From: Arthrobacter pityocampae
GTDB taxonomy: Bacteria > Actinomycetota > Actinomycetes > Actinomycetales > Micrococcaceae
Assembly (NCBI RefSeq): GCF_002927275.1
Contig: NZ_PRKW01000006.1
Location: 62,001 to 126,000, forward strand
DNA length: 64,000 bases
Direction: 5' to 3'
Shown here: positions 50,986 to 60,149 of the stretch, piece by piece
How the letters are laid out: every line of letters begins with the position of its first letter
How positions within the stretch are numbered: position 1 is the first letter of the stretch
Notes under the pieces: model-generated
The model's input: the letters and a program-made list of their open reading frames with translations, nothing else
What the model was told of the DNA's origin: nothing
Databases searched by the model: none
Made by a program: the position numbers and the translations under genes

Positions 50986-51621
50986 GTGGATCTGCCCGGA
51001 ACGGACATCTCCGACCCGCTCTACCTCCTCGTCATGTTCGCCGTCGTCGTCGCCGATGTGGTGCTCCCCGTCGTGCCCTCCGAACTGCTCGTGATCGGCT
51101 CCGGCACGATGGTCGCCGACGGCCTGCTCCTGCTGCCCGTCGCGGGCCTCGTCGCGTGGGCCGGCAGCTGGCTCGGGGACGTGGCCCTGTTCCTCCTGTT
51201 CCGGCGCCGGCTCACCCATCTCCTGGAGCGTTTCCGCTGGGGGCGCCGGATCCATCGGGGACTGCGGGAAGCCATCGCGAAAGCGGGCTCGTCGCCCACC
51301 TACGCCGCCGTCGTCGCCGTGCGCTTCCTGCCCGGTGGGCGCACCGCGAGCGTGGCAGCGGCCGGCATCGCGGAGCTGCCCCTGCGCCCCTTCATGCTCG
51401 CCGCCGCCGCAGGAGGCGCCCTGTGGACGGCCTGGCTGGTGGGACTCGGTTTCGTGGCAGGCGCCTCCACCGGACTACCCGCCTGGGTGGGTGCCCTGCT
51501 CGGAATGGTGGTCGGTACGCTTGTGGGAGCCATCACAGCAGCGATCCTCACCCTGAAGAAGCACCGGAAGGCCAAGAACACGCATGAGCACCCTGAAGAA
51601 CCCGGGTCCGAAGCTCCCTGA
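50986..51621 (+). CDS. DedA-family membrane protein
   Basis: A 211-residue membrane protein with about four to five helices. DedA proteins are half-transporter-like and include undecaprenyl-phosphate flippases. The family signature is VVAVRFLPGGRTASVAAAGI, which contains the conserved Arg and Gly; ELLVIGSGTMVADG, and the re-entrant-loop Glu nearby, are also typical. The charged C-terminus extends into the region that overlaps the next gene by 38 nt. The start is GTG 50986. Confidence 0.88.
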   Translation: MDLPGTDISDPLYLLVMFAVVVADVVLPVVPSELLVIGSGTMVADGLLLLPVAGLVAWAGSWLGDVALFLLFRRRLTHLLERFRWGRRIHRGLREAIAKAGSSPTYAAVVAVRFLPGGRTASVAAAGIAELPLRPFMLAAAAGGALWTAWLVGLGFVAGASTGLPAWVGALLGMVVGTLVGAITAAILTLKKHRKAKNTHEHPEEPGSEAP

Positions 51622-52972
51622 GAAGCCGATCAGGCCCCCGACCGGCCTACAGGAAGCTCCCGCGGCACCCTCTCCGGACACGACGAGCGTCCTCGCACGC
51701 CTCAAGGCCGCACAGCCGCGGGCTGCCGCGACCGGCGACGACGACCGCCCCGACCGGCGTTCCGCAGCGCCGGTTACCGGCGGGTCAGCTGGTGCCGGGG
51801 ACAGCACGGCGGCCACGGACGGCGTCACGGGCCCAGCGCCGAGCGCCGGTACCACCCGCACCCTGCACGCGACCACTGGATCCGCAGAGGGCGACAGGGC
51901 TCCAGGCGATCCGGGCAGCGATGCCCGCAGCGCGGAGGCGGCCGAGCGGCTCCGGGTCGCGGCCGTCCGGGCTCGGGCAGCCGCGGGTGTGACCGGCCGA
52001 GCCATCCACCGGGGCAGCGGCGCGACCGGCCGAGCCATCCGCCATGGCAGCAGCGTCACCGGCAGGGCCATCCGCGACGGCAGCAGCGCGACGGCCCGCC
52101 ACGTCTCGTCCTGGGACCGGGACGTCGTGCGGCAGGTGGTCGTGACGCTCTGCGCCATCGCGTGCATCCTCGGGTCGGCAGCCGGCGTCGGGGCCTTCGG
52201 CGGACCGTCCATCCGGGACGCCGCAGGCGGCCTGTTCGCTCCGGACGCGACGCTCCTGGCGCCGTCGTCGACCGCCTTCTCCATCTGGAGCGTGATCTAC
52301 GCGGGCCTGGTGGCCTACACCGGGTTCCAGTGGCTGCCGTCGCAGCGGAGGAGCGACCGCCAGCGGCGGCTCGGCTGGACCGTGGCGGCGTCCATGCTCC
52401 TGAACCTCGCCTGGATCCTCAGTGCGCAGGCGGGCCGCCTGACGTTGAGCCTCGTGGTGATCATGCTGCTCTTCTTCGCCCTCCTGTCCGCCATCCGGAC
52501 CCTGAACGAGCACCCCACCGAGACCCGGCTGGAGGGCGCCTTCGTGGATACGCCGATCGGCCTCTACCTGGGCTGGGTGCTGCTGGCGGCGGCCGCGAAC
52601 TGGGCGGCGTTCCTCACGGCGGCGGGGGCGGACCTCTTCGGCTGGTCCGGGGTCACGTGGTCCATCCTCGGGATCAGCGCCGTCCTCCTGACGGCCGCCG
52701 TCATCTGCTCCACGGACCGCGGGCGCCTCGCCGTGGCCGCGGCGACCTCGTGGGGCCTGCTGTGGATCGCCGTCGAACGCGTCCTGGGCCAGCCCTTCGC
52801 GATGAACCTGGCGTTCTTCGCCGTCCTGGCGATCTTCCTGCTGCTCATCACCGCCGGCTCCCGCCGCCACCGCGTGGACCACGAATACCGGCACTGGCTC
52901 CGCGCGCAGCAGGACGCCCGGCGCGAGCCCGTCCACCTCGGAGGCGGCGACCACGAGGACCCGCACCACTAG
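51584..52972 (+). CDS. TspO/MBR-like membrane protein with long repetitive N-terminal extension
   Basis: A 462-residue protein whose C-terminal half (about 185-425) has five or more helices and resembles TspO/tryptophan-rich sensory proteins through SSTAFSIWSVIYAGLVAYT, LNLAWILSAQ and VDTPIGLYLGWVLLAAAANW. The N-terminal about 180 residues are hydrophilic and low complexity and include three 11-residue repeats (136-168). TspO proteins bind tetrapyrroles or other ligands. The gene overlaps dedA by 38 nt in another frame. ATG 51584 has no strong Shine-Dalgarno, so translation is probably coupled or the true start lies further downstream. Confidence 0.75.
   Translation: MSTLKNPGPKLPEKPIRPPTGLQEAPAAPSPDTTSVLARLKAAQPRAAATGDDDRPDRRSAAPVTGGSAGAGDSTAATDGVTGPAPSAGTTRTLHATTGSAEGDRAPGDPGSDARSAEAAERLRVAAVRARAAAGVTGRAIHRGSGATGRAIRHGSSVTGRAIRDGSSATARHVSSWDRDVVRQVVVTLCAIACILGSAAGVGAFGGPSIRDAAGGLFAPDATLLAPSSTAFSIWSVIYAGLVAYTGFQWLPSQRRSDRQRRLGWTVAASMLLNLAWILSAQAGRLTLSLVVIMLLFFALLSAIRTLNEHPTETRLEGAFVDTPIGLYLGWVLLAAAANWAAFLTAAGADLFGWSGVTWSILGISAVLLTAAVICSTDRGRLAVAAATSWGLLWIAVERVLGQPFAMNLAFFAVLAIFLLLITAGSRRHRVDHEYRHWLRAQQDARREPVHLGGGDHEDPHH
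51989..52102 (+). repeat. 33-nt tandem repeats inside the TspO-like gene
   Basis: Three full copies (51989-52021, 52022-52054, 52055-52087) and one partial copy encode (V/A)TGRAI(H/R)xGS(G/S), 11 residues each. The period is a multiple of three, so the number of copies can change without breaking the frame. Confidence 0.9.
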
Positions 52973-52981
52973 CCATCCGTG

Positions 52982-53019
52982 CGGGGCACGGCGCCGCCAG
53001 GTGCCGTCGCCGTGCCCCG
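52982..53019. terminator. hairpin between convergent TspO-like and oxidoreductase genes
   Basis: 12-bp perfect stem (52982-52993 with 53008-53019) and a 14-nt loop; no T-tract. Confidence 0.5.
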
Positions 53020-53026
53020 GTCCGGC

Positions 53027-53959
53027 CTAGCCCTCGTCGCCCACCGTGACGGCGATCTTGCCCCGTACATGGCCGTCCATGCTGCTGCGGAACGCGTCGG
53101 CCGCATTCTCGAGGGAGAAGGTCGCGGCGAGGACGGGCTTGACGCTCCCCGCCTCGACGAGCTCGGTGAGCGCGAGCAGGTCCTCCGGGTTGGGCCGGAC
53201 GAAGATGTACCGGCCGCCCTTCTCCTTCACCTCGGCGTCGGCCACGGAAGCCACCCGCGTGGCGTCCTCCAGGTACGCGAGGGAGGCCACCCAGTCGTCG
53301 CCGCCCACGTAGTCGACGACGGCGTCGAGCCCGTCCGGCGCAGCAGCGGCGATACGCTCCCCGAGTCCCTCGCCGTAGGTAAGCGGCTCGGCTCCGAGCG
53401 AGCGCAGGAAGTCGTGGTTCTTCTCGGACGCGGTGGCCAGCACCCGGGCTCCCCACGCCTTGGCGATCTGGATCGCGTAGGTACCGACCCCGCCGGCGCC
53501 GTTGTGCACCAGGACGGTGTCGCCGTCGGACACGCCGACGGCCCGGAGCGACTGGTACGCCGTGAGTCCTGCCAGCGGCATGGTGGCCGCCTCCGCCCAG
53601 GACACGTTGCGCGGCTTCCGGGCGAGGGTCCGGACGGGAGCCGCGACCTGCTCGGCGAAGGTCCCGAGGCCCACGGTGTCGGCGCGGACGTACCCGATGA
53701 CCTCGTCACCGGCCTGGAACTCCGTCACCGACGGCCCGGGCTGGACGACGACGCCGGCGACGTCCCACCCCGGGATCACGGGGAAGTAGGTCGGCAGCGC
53801 CCCGTCGAGGTACCCGGCCGTGATCTTCCAGTCCACCGGGTTCACCGAGGACGCCCTGACGTCGACGAGCACCGCGTCCGGCCCGATCTTCGGGTCCGGC
53901 TGCTCGCCGTACTGGAGGACGTCGGGGTCGCCGTACTGCTCGTAGAACACTGCCTTCAT
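53027..53959 (-). CDS. NADP-dependent medium-chain oxidoreductase (quinone oxidoreductase type)
   Basis: A 310-residue zinc-independent alcohol dehydrogenase-like protein. The GroES-like domain has YEQYGDPDVLQYGEQPDP, SSVNPVDWKITAGYL and FPVIPGWDVAGVV; the Rossmann motif is VLVHNGAGGVGTYAIQIAK. It resembles the QOR/enoyl-reductase branch and is distinct from the PIG3-type protein at 14548 in the dinucleotide motif. Substrate unknown. AAGGAGA precedes ATG 53959. It lies 127 nt downstream of ppc on the same strand with a hairpin between. Confidence 0.9.
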   Translation of the reverse strand: MKAVFYEQYGDPDVLQYGEQPDPKIGPDAVLVDVRASSVNPVDWKITAGYLDGALPTYFPVIPGWDVAGVVVQPGPSVTEFQAGDEVIGYVRADTVGLGTFAEQVAAPVRTLARKPRNVSWAEAATMPLAGLTAYQSLRAVGVSDGDTVLVHNGAGGVGTYAIQIAKAWGARVLATASEKNHDFLRSLGAEPLTYGEGLGERIAAAAPDGLDAVVDYVGGDDWVASLAYLEDATRVASVADAEVKEKGGRYIFVRPNPEDLLALTELVEAGSVKPVLAATFSLENAADAFRSSMDGHVRGKIAVTVGDEG

Positions 53960-53979
53960 GGGGGTCTCCTTCTCATGGG

Positions 53980-54006
53980 CCGGCCCGCCGGTTGCCGGCG
54001 GGCCGG
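53980..54006. terminator. hairpin downstream of ppc
   Basis: 12-bp stem CCGGCCCGCCGG with its complement and a TTG loop. It has no U-tract in the direction of ppc transcription and may only attenuate read-through into the oxidoreductase gene. Confidence 0.4.
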
Positions 54007-54086
54007 TCGCTTCTTCGCTTCGTGAGGCGCAACGGACCCTCCGCCGGGCGTATTCCGGGGCGACGCGGCGCTGCGGCGCAGAAACC

Positions 54087-56930
54087 TCAGCCCGTGTTGC
54101 GCATCCCGGCGGCCACGCCGTTGATGGTGATCAACATCGCACGCTGGAGCTGCCCGTCGGGCTGCCCGCCGTCGGCCTCGGACCGCACCCGGCGCAGCAG
54201 TTCCACCTGGAGGTAGGAGATCGGGTCGAGGTACTGGTCGCGCACCGCGAGGGAGCGCTTCAGGACCGGCTGGTCGTCGAGCAGTTCGTGTTCGCCCGTC
54301 AGCAGCCTGATCTCGGCAAGGGTGAGCTCGTACTCCTCCCGGATGACGCCGAAGAGGTGCTGCAGCTCGCCCGGCACGAGGGCCTCGACGTAGTGCGCGG
54401 CGATCTCGAGGTCCGTCTTCGCCAGCGTCATCTCCACGTTCGAGACCACGGTGCGGAAGAAATGCCAGCGCTCCAGCATCTCGGCGAGCAGTCCCTCGTG
54501 GCCGGCCTCCCGGGCCGCGCGCAGCCCGGAGCCGACACCGAACCATCCGGGGACGATCTGCCGGGACTGCGTCCACCCGAAGACCCATGGGATGGCACGG
54601 AGGCCGCCGAGGCCGCTGCCCGAATCGGGTCGCTTGGCCGGACGCGAGCCGATGTTCAGCGAGCCGAGCTGCTCCACCGGCGTGGAGGCCAGGAAGTACG
54701 CCGGGAGGTCCTCGTGGTCGATCAGCGAGCGGTAGCGGGCGAACGCGGCGTCCGACACCGTCTCCATGACCTCCGCCCAGCGGTCCCGCTCGTCGTCGGA
54801 GGAGCGGGGCGTGCGGTGGAGCGCGGACCCCTGCATGACCGCCGCCAGCGACAGTTCGAGGTTCTCCCGGGCGAGGGCGGGCAGCAGGTACTTGTCGCTG
54901 ATGACCTCGCCCTGCTCGGTGAACTTGATCTCGCCCTCGAGGACGCCGTTGGGCTGGGCGACGATGGCGTCGTAGGTGGGGCCGCCGCCGCGGCCCACGG
55001 ACCCGCCGCGGCCGTGGAACAGGCGCAGCCGGACCCCGTGCTTCGCGGCGACGTCGCGCAGGAGCCGCTGCGTCTTGTGGATCTCCCAGAGGCTCGTGAG
55101 GACGCCGGATTCCTTGTTGGAGTCCGAGTAGCCGAGCATCACCTCCTGCACGTCGCCGCGCAGGCGCACCACCTCCCGGTACGTGGGGTCGGACAGCAGG
55201 GTGTCCACGATCCGCGCGGAGACCCGCAGTTCGTCGACCGTCTCCAGGAGCGGGGCGAAGCCGATCTTCGCGAACGCACCGGAGTCGGCGCCCCCGGACC
55301 CATTCCCGACGACGTCGACGAGTCCGGCCTCGCGGGCGAGCACCACCGGGGCGAGGACGTCGTCCGCGCCCCGGGTCATGGAGACGATGTAGGTCTCGAT
55401 GACGTCCGGACCGTAGGTCTCCAGGGCGGAGGCGATCTCGCGGAAGACATCGAAGGTGCGGCGCGCGCCGTCGTCCAGGGGCGGATTCGCCGTCGCCAGC
55501 GGACGCCGGGAGGCCAGCTCGGCCGACAGCGTGCGGAGGCGGTCGACGCGGGCCAGTTCGAGGTACGGGACCTCCAGTTCGCCGAGCCGGTCGGTCAACT
55601 GGGCGATCACGTCGTGGTGCATGTCCGCGTGCTCGCGGACGTCGAGGGTCGCGAGGTGCAGCCCGAAGGACGAGATGACGCGGGACGCGGTGGCCAGCGC
55701 GCCGTCCGCGGCGAGGCCCGCGGAGTGCTCCCGGAGGGAGTCCCCGACGAGCGCAAGATCTGCCAGCACCTGCGCCGTCGCGTTATAGTCCCGGCCGGGT
55801 TCGTGCGCGGTGTGATTCTGCACCCGCGCCGCGGTGTTGAGCAGTTTGGCCTTCACACAGGTCAGTTTGAGCCGGTAGGGCTCCTGGGCGTTGAGCTCCA
55901 GGATCCGCTTGTCCAGGCGGGGCAGGTTCGCGAGGTCCCGCTGGATGGAGGACGTCAGCTCCTCCGACGCCGGGACGATGGCCGTCGAGGAGGAGAGCGA
56001 GGAGATGAGCCGGTCGACGAAGTGGATCGCGATGCGCACGGCCTGCTGGTTCTGGATCTGCAGGATCTCGCGGGTCACGGCCGCGGTGACGTTCGGGTTG
56101 CCGTCGCGGTCGCCTCCGATCCACGAGCCGAAGCGGAGCGGAGCGCCCTCGGCCGGCAGCGCCACGCCGTGCTCGGCCAGGAGGTCGGAGAGGTCCTCGA
56201 GCAGCTCGGGCATCGACGTGGTGAGGATGTCGCCGAGGTAGTAGATGGCGTTCCGGGCCTCGTCGATCGGCGTGGGTCGCACCTGCCGCAGCTCGTCCGT
56301 CTGCCAGATGAGGTCGATGACCTCGGCGAGCCGCCGGTCCTGGCGCCGTCGGTGCTGGGAGCCCTCCGGCGTGGCCTCGGCGAGGATGTCCGAGAGGCGG
56401 CGGATCTTGTCCAGGACGGACCGCCGCGAGGCCTCGGTGGGATGCGCCGTGAAGACGGGGCGCACGTCGAGGGAGGCGACGACGTCGGCGAGCGCGGCGG
56501 GGCCGGCGTCGGAGGCGATGCGTGACACGGTCTGCGCGAGCCAGCCGTCCTCCTCGGGCCGCGCACGCAGGCCACGTACGCGGTGGACCTGCTCGGCGGC
56601 GTTGGCCAGGTGGAAGTACGCGGCGAAGGCCCGCACGAGGTCCGTGGCCTGGTCGATGGGCAGGGCCGCTAGGAGCTCGCGGACGCGGCCGGCCAGCTCC
56701 GCGCGTTCGCCGGCGTCGCTGACACTGCCTGATTCCTTGGACTGCTTCGTCAGGAGCCGGACACGCTCCACGAGGTCCAGCAGTTCCTGCCCGTGCTGCC
56801 GGACGAGCGACTCGCCCAGCAGGGTGCTGACCCGCCGCACATCGGCCCGGAGATCGGCACTGAGGTCTCCCGTCGCGTCACCGGGCCGGGCGCCGGCGGG
56901 CGGAGCGATCACTTCGGAGGGCACTGTCAC
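54087..56930 (-). CDS. ppc: phosphoenolpyruvate carboxylase
   Basis: The 947-residue anaplerotic enzyme carboxylates PEP to oxaloacetate with Mg2+. Catalytic blocks are intact: [13 protein letters not shown] with His163, [24 protein letters not shown], and the C-terminus ending in MRNTG, required for activity and feedback inhibition. [14 protein letters not shown] is another conserved segment. Length is normal for actinobacterial enzymes. The start GTG 56930 has a weak AGCAGG upstream. Together with PckG it sets flux at the PEP/oxaloacetate node. Confidence 0.97.
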   Translation of the reverse strand: MTVPSEVIAPPAGARPGDATGDLSADLRADVRRVSTLLGESLVRQHGQELLDLVERVRLLTKQSKESGSVSDAGERAELAGRVRELLAALPIDQATDLVRAFAAYFHLANAAEQVHRVRGLRARPEEDGWLAQTVSRIASDAGPAALADVVASLDVRPVFTAHPTEASRRSVLDKIRRLSDILAEATPEGSQHRRRQDRRLAEVIDLIWQTDELRQVRPTPIDEARNAIYYLGDILTTSMPELLEDLSDLLAEHGVALPAEGAPLRFGSWIGGDRDGNPNVTAAVTREILQIQNQQAVRIAIHFVDRLISSLSSSTAIVPASEELTSSIQRDLANLPRLDKRILELNAQEPYRLKLTCVKAKLLNTAARVQNHTAHEPGRDYNATAQVLADLALVGDSLREHSAGLAADGALATASRVISSFGLHLATLDVREHADMHHDVIAQLTDRLGELEVPYLELARVDRLRTLSAELASRRPLATANPPLDDGARRTFDVFREIASALETYGPDVIETYIVSMTRGADDVLAPVVLAREAGLVDVVGNGSGGADSGAFAKIGFAPLLETVDELRVSARIVDTLLSDPTYREVVRLRGDVQEVMLGYSDSNKESGVLTSLWEIHKTQRLLRDVAAKHGVRLRLFHGRGGSVGRGGGPTYDAIVAQPNGVLEGEIKFTEQGEVISDKYLLPALARENLELSLAAVMQGSALHRTPRSSDDERDRWAEVMETVSDAAFARYRSLIDHEDLPAYFLASTPVEQLGSLNIGSRPAKRPDSGSGLGGLRAIPWVFGWTQSRQIVPGWFGVGSGLRAAREAGHEGLLAEMLERWHFFRTVVSNVEMTLAKTDLEIAAHYVEALVPGELQHLFGVIREEYELTLAEIRLLTGEHELLDDQPVLKRSLAVRDQYLDPISYLQVELLRRVRSEADGGQPDGQLQRAMLITINGVAAGMRNTG

Positions 56931-56997
56931 AACGGCCTGCTTTCAGGTCGGAAAGAACGGGACGTATGCGGCACTGGATACGACGGATGATGGTCGG

Positions 56998-57003
56998 ATT
57001 TTA
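56998..57003 (-). promoter_or_regulatory. possible -10 element of the ppc promoter
   Basis: TAAAAT on the minus strand, 67 nt before the ppc GTG, in an otherwise GC-rich 223-nt gap. No convincing -35 is seen. Confidence 0.3.
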
Positions 57004-57077
57004 CCCGGCGATGTGGTGCAGGACTCACCCGGCCCGTCATGTGAAGCTCCCCCCGGGGCGTCCTCCCGGCCCGGTGC

Positions 57078-57129
57078 CGGCGTCGTGCCCGGCAGCCGGC
57101 GTCGTGCCCGGCAGCCGGCGTCGCGCCCG
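57078..57129 (+). repeat. 19-nt tandem repeat upstream of ppc
   Basis: CGGCGTCGTGCCCGGCAGC is present twice exactly (57078-57096 and 57097-57115), with a partial third copy to 57129. It lies between ppc and the DUF202 pair. Confidence 0.85.
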
Positions 57130-57153
57130 CCTGGCCGGCTGGTTGCCCGCCGG

Positions 57154-57519
57154 TCAGCGCAGGGGCAGGGCGACGACCACGACCAGCGCCAGCGCACCGA
57201 GGAGCGCCACGGCGGCGGTGGTCCCCAGGACCCCGACGACGTCGGCCTCGACCCGACCGTCCCTGATCCCCCGTGAACTGCGGCGGTAACGACGCGCCTG
57301 CCCGCCGGCGATGACCAGGGCCGTCAGGAGGGTCAGCAGCGTCAGCACGAGCGGGAACCAGCCGTGGCCGGGCACCCAGCGGAGCAGGAGGAGGCCCGCG
57401 ACGACCAGCGCGAGCACGGTGCGGTTCCACGCCAGCGTCGTCCGTTCGGGTTGCAGCCCGGGATCTGCGTGCGGTCGCCGGTCCGGGTCGTCCTGAGGGT
57501 CGTCCTGCGGGACGTGCAC
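57154..57519 (-). CDS. DUF202 membrane protein (second of a pair)
   Basis: A 121-residue membrane protein with the DUF202 motif RTTLAWNRTVLALVVAG (compare AxERTxLAWxRT) and three predicted helices, the last being VALLGALALVVVVALPL. Its GTG start is 2 nt after the stop of the first DUF202 gene, so they are translationally coupled and likely form a hetero-oligomer. The fold is similar to YidH-type proteins, of unknown function. The frame remains open upstream through the other gene, but that part is not a plausible protein. Confidence 0.85.
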   Translation of the reverse strand: MHVPQDDPQDDPDRRPHADPGLQPERTTLAWNRTVLALVVAGLLLLRWVPGHGWFPLVLTLLTLLTALVIAGGQARRYRRSSRGIRDGRVEADVVGVLGTTAAVALLGALALVVVVALPLR

Positions 57520-57521
57520 GG

Positions 57522-57986
57522 TCAGGCGCCGCCGAGCGCGACGGCGAGGAACGCCGCGGCGACGAGCGCGGCCCCACCGGCCAGGACGGGGACGAGGAGC
57601 GAGAGGGGCAGCGGCGCCTGCCGGCGCATGGCGCGTTCGACGGCGAGCCAGCGGATCCCGGCCGCGACGGCCAGCATCAACGAAAGCAGCAGGAGCACGA
57701 CGGCGAGCCCGGACCGGACCGGTTCCGCGAACGTGTCCGCGGTGAAGGCCTCGAGGGCGACGCCTCCCGCCAGGAGCGCGAGCGCCGTCCGGATCCACGC
57801 CAGGAACGTGCGTTCGTTGGCGAGGGTGAACCGCGGGTCCGGCTCGGTCCCGCCGCCGAGGATCCGCGCGGACCGGGGGCTTCGCGCGGGCGGGGTGGTC
57901 GCGCCGGGCGGTGCATCGCTACCCGGTCGGGCGTTACTACCCGGCGGGGCGTCGCCACCCGGCGGGCCGTCACTGGAAGAGGTCAC
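57522..57986 (-). CDS. YidH-type DUF202 membrane protein (first of a pair)
   Basis: A 154-residue protein with DUF202 motif TLANERTFLAWIRTALALLAGGVAL and three transmembrane helices, as in Escherichia coli YidH. The N-terminal 40 residues are a Gly/Pro/Ser-rich disordered stretch with PGSDAPPG-like repeats of about 21 nt in the DNA. Function unknown. The ATG is 37 nt downstream of the acyl-CoA dehydrogenase stop on the same strand, so read-through transcription from that operon is possible. Confidence 0.88.
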   Translation of the reverse strand: MTSSSDGPPGGDAPPGSNARPGSDAPPGATTPPARSPRSARILGGGTEPDPRFTLANERTFLAWIRTALALLAGGVALEAFTADTFAEPVRSGLAVVLLLLSLMLAVAAGIRWLAVERAMRRQAPLPLSLLVPVLAGGAALVAAAFLAVALGGA

Positions 57987-58023
57987 GCGCCCATGGTAGA
58001 TCCGCCGACCGGGGTGCCGCGTC

Positions 58024-59184
58024 TCAGGTGAAGGCCGAGATACCCGTCAGCGCCCTGCCCACGATCAGGCTGTTGATCTCGTAGGACCCCTCGTAGGTGT
58101 AGACGGCCTCCGCGTCGGCGAAGATCTTCGCCATGCGGTAATCCGTCACGATCCCGTTCCCGCCGAGGATGCCCCGTCCGAGCGCCACCGTCTCGCGCAT
58201 CCGGGCCGTGGTGAAGGACTTGGCGAAGGCGGCCTGCGGCATGTCGGAGATGCCCTGCTCCTGCAACTGGGCGATGCGGGCCATGACGCCGAGGCTCGCC
58301 GTCGTGTTGCCCATCATCGTGACGAGCTGGTCCTGGACGAGCTGGAAGCCCGCGATCGGCCGGCCGAACTGGTGGCGTTCCACGGCGTACTGGCGGGCGA
58401 CGTCGAACGCGGCCAGCTGCTGGCCGACGGCCTGCCAGCCGACGAGGATCCGGGAGCCGAGCAGGAGCTGCCGGGTGTCCTCGAAGGACGCGATGCCGGC
58501 GAAGCGGTCGGCCTCGGCGACGCGCACGTCGGTCAGCGTGATGTCCGCGTTCTGGACCGTCCGGAGCGCGGTCTTGTTCGCGATGACGGTGCGTGTGACC
58601 CCGGGCAGGGTCGCGTCGAGGATGAAGCCCCGCACACCGCCCGTGTCCGTGTCCCGCGCCCACAGGAGCATGTAGTCGCAGAACGTCCCGTTGCCGATCC
58701 ACCGCTTCGCGCCGTTGATCACCCAGGTATCGCCGTCGCGGATGGCGGTGGTGGCCATGCCACCGGCGACGTCGGAGCCGTGCAGCGGTTCGGTGAGCGC
58801 GAACGCCCCGGTGATGGTCAGGTCCATGGCGTCCTGCAGGAGCCGTCCCTTCTGCTCCGCGCTGCCGAAGGTGTGCAGGGCCTCGACGAAGAGATCGTGG
58901 TGGACCATGAAGAACGTCGCGATCGAGGTGTCCGCGCGGGTCATCTCGGCGATCACGAGGCCACTGAACAGACTGCTGTAGCCCTGCTGCACGGGTGTGC
59001 TGAGGCGCAGGTCCGCCAGCTTCGGCAGGAGCTCGTGCGGGAACTCGGCCCGATTCCACCAGTCGACGGCGGAGGGCGTGACCTCCTTGTCGAGGAAGTC
59101 GCGGACATCCTGCAGCTTCTCGCGTTCGCGGGCGGGGAGGAGGGATTCGAAGCCGAGGAAATCGGCGGTGGGCAGCTGGCTCAT
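58024..59184 (-). CDS. acyl-CoA dehydrogenase
   Basis: A 386-residue FAD-dependent dehydrogenase. Motifs: FALTEPLHGSDVAGGMATTA (FAD-binding signature 1), WVINGAKRWIGNGT, and YEGSYEINSLIVGRAL near the C-terminus with catalytic Glu365. The R-x-FG motif RHQFGRPIAGFQLVQDQLV is typical. The glutaryl-CoA dehydrogenase-like Glu-x-x-Tyr-Glu pattern suggests a short or branched acyl-CoA substrate. It follows a type II hydroxyacyl-CoA dehydrogenase-like SDR gene by 36 nt, so both probably function in beta-oxidation-type degradation of a branched-chain acid or isoleucine (inference). Confidence 0.93.
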   Translation of the reverse strand: MSQLPTADFLGFESLLPAREREKLQDVRDFLDKEVTPSAVDWWNRAEFPHELLPKLADLRLSTPVQQGYSSLFSGLVIAEMTRADTSIATFFMVHHDLFVEALHTFGSAEQKGRLLQDAMDLTITGAFALTEPLHGSDVAGGMATTAIRDGDTWVINGAKRWIGNGTFCDYMLLWARDTDTGGVRGFILDATLPGVTRTVIANKTALRTVQNADITLTDVRVAEADRFAGIASFEDTRQLLLGSRILVGWQAVGQQLAAFDVARQYAVERHQFGRPIAGFQLVQDQLVTMMGNTTASLGVMARIAQLQEQGISDMPQAAFAKSFTTARMRETVALGRGILGGNGIVTDYRMAKIFADAEAVYTYEGSYEINSLIVGRALTGISAFT

Positions 59185-59220
59185 CGTCGAGCCGTCCTTT
59201 CGTTGAGACCGGGAGCGGCG

Positions 59221-60006
59221 CTACCTGGGCGCCATGCGGATCGCGCCGTCGAGTCGGATCGTCTCGCCGTTGAGCATCTGGTTCCCGACGATGTGCGCGG
59301 CGAGCGCCGCGTACTCGACGGGCTTGCCGAGCCGGGAGGGGTGCGGCACCTGGGCGCCGAGGGAGTCCTGGGCGTCCTGCGGCAGCCCGGCCATCATGGG
59401 CGTCTCGAAGATGCCGGGGGCGATGGTGACCACGCGGATGAGGGACCGCGCGAGTTCGCGGGCGATGGGCAGCGTCATGGCCGCGACCCCGCCCTTCGAC
59501 GCGGCATAGGCCGGCTGCCCGATCTGGCCGTCGAACGCGGCGACGGACGCGGTGTTGATGATGACGCCGCGCTCGTCCGAGCCGCCGAGTCCCGTCACCG
59601 GAGGGGTGGCGGCGATGGCCTCCGCGGCGAGCCGGATGACGTTGAAAGTGCCCACGAGGTTGACGGTGACGACGCGCGCGAACTGCTCGAGCGGCAGCAC
59701 GCCGTCACGTCCGAGGACCTTGCCCGGCGTGGCGATCCCGGCGCAGTTCACGACGATCCGCAGCGGGCCGAGGGCGACGGCGGCATCGACGGCGGCCTGG
59801 ACCTGGGCGGGATCGGCGACGTCGGCGGCGACGAAGCGCACCCGCTCCCCGTGCGGGTCCAGCTCCGCGGCGGCCTCGGCGCCGGCAGACTGTGGCAGGT
59901 CCACGAGGACCACGGACGCGCCGTCGTCGACCAGCCGGCGGGCCGTGGCGAATCCGAGTCCGGAGGCGCCGCCGGTGACGAGGGCCACTGCTCCCCTGAT
60001 GTCCAT
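59221..60006 (-). CDS. SDR oxidoreductase, type II 3-hydroxyacyl-CoA dehydrogenase-like
   Basis: A 261-residue classical short-chain dehydrogenase with NAD-binding TGGASGLG (11-18), VVNCAGIA, and the triad Ser154, Tyr167, Lys171 (in PAYAASKGG). An insert with [14 protein letters not shown] and the end [14 protein letters not shown] fit the HSD17B10/type II 3-hydroxyacyl-CoA dehydrogenase branch. The reaction is expected to be oxidation of 3-hydroxyacyl-CoA, for example 2-methyl-3-hydroxybutyryl-CoA. AAAGGACCAGG precedes ATG 60006. First gene of the SDR/acyl-CoA dehydrogenase pair. Confidence 0.92.
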   Translation of the reverse strand: MDIRGAVALVTGGASGLGFATARRLVDDGASVVLVDLPQSAGAEAAAELDPHGERVRFVAADVADPAQVQAAVDAAVALGPLRIVVNCAGIATPGKVLGRDGVLPLEQFARVVTVNLVGTFNVIRLAAEAIAATPPVTGLGGSDERGVIINTASVAAFDGQIGQPAYAASKGGVAAMTLPIARELARSLIRVVTIAPGIFETPMMAGLPQDAQDSLGAQVPHPSRLGKPVEYAALAAHIVGNQMLNGETIRLDGAIRMAPR

Positions 60007-60137
60007 GCCTGGTCCTTTCGCATCCGGTAGACCGCCGTTGGCCCAGCCGCGCCCAGCGTACTGTGACGTGGCCCACTGCGCACCCTGCGGGGAATCCACT
60101 GCGCATCCTGCCCAATCCGACGGCGTAGCGGCGGAAC

Positions 60138-60143
60138 TAGGGT
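60138..60143 (+). promoter_or_regulatory. -10 box for a probable leaderless GH76 mRNA
   Basis: TAGGGT ends 6 nt before ATG 60150, in the 143-nt divergent region with the SDR gene. Confidence 0.5.
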
Positions 60144-60149
60144 GGTCAC

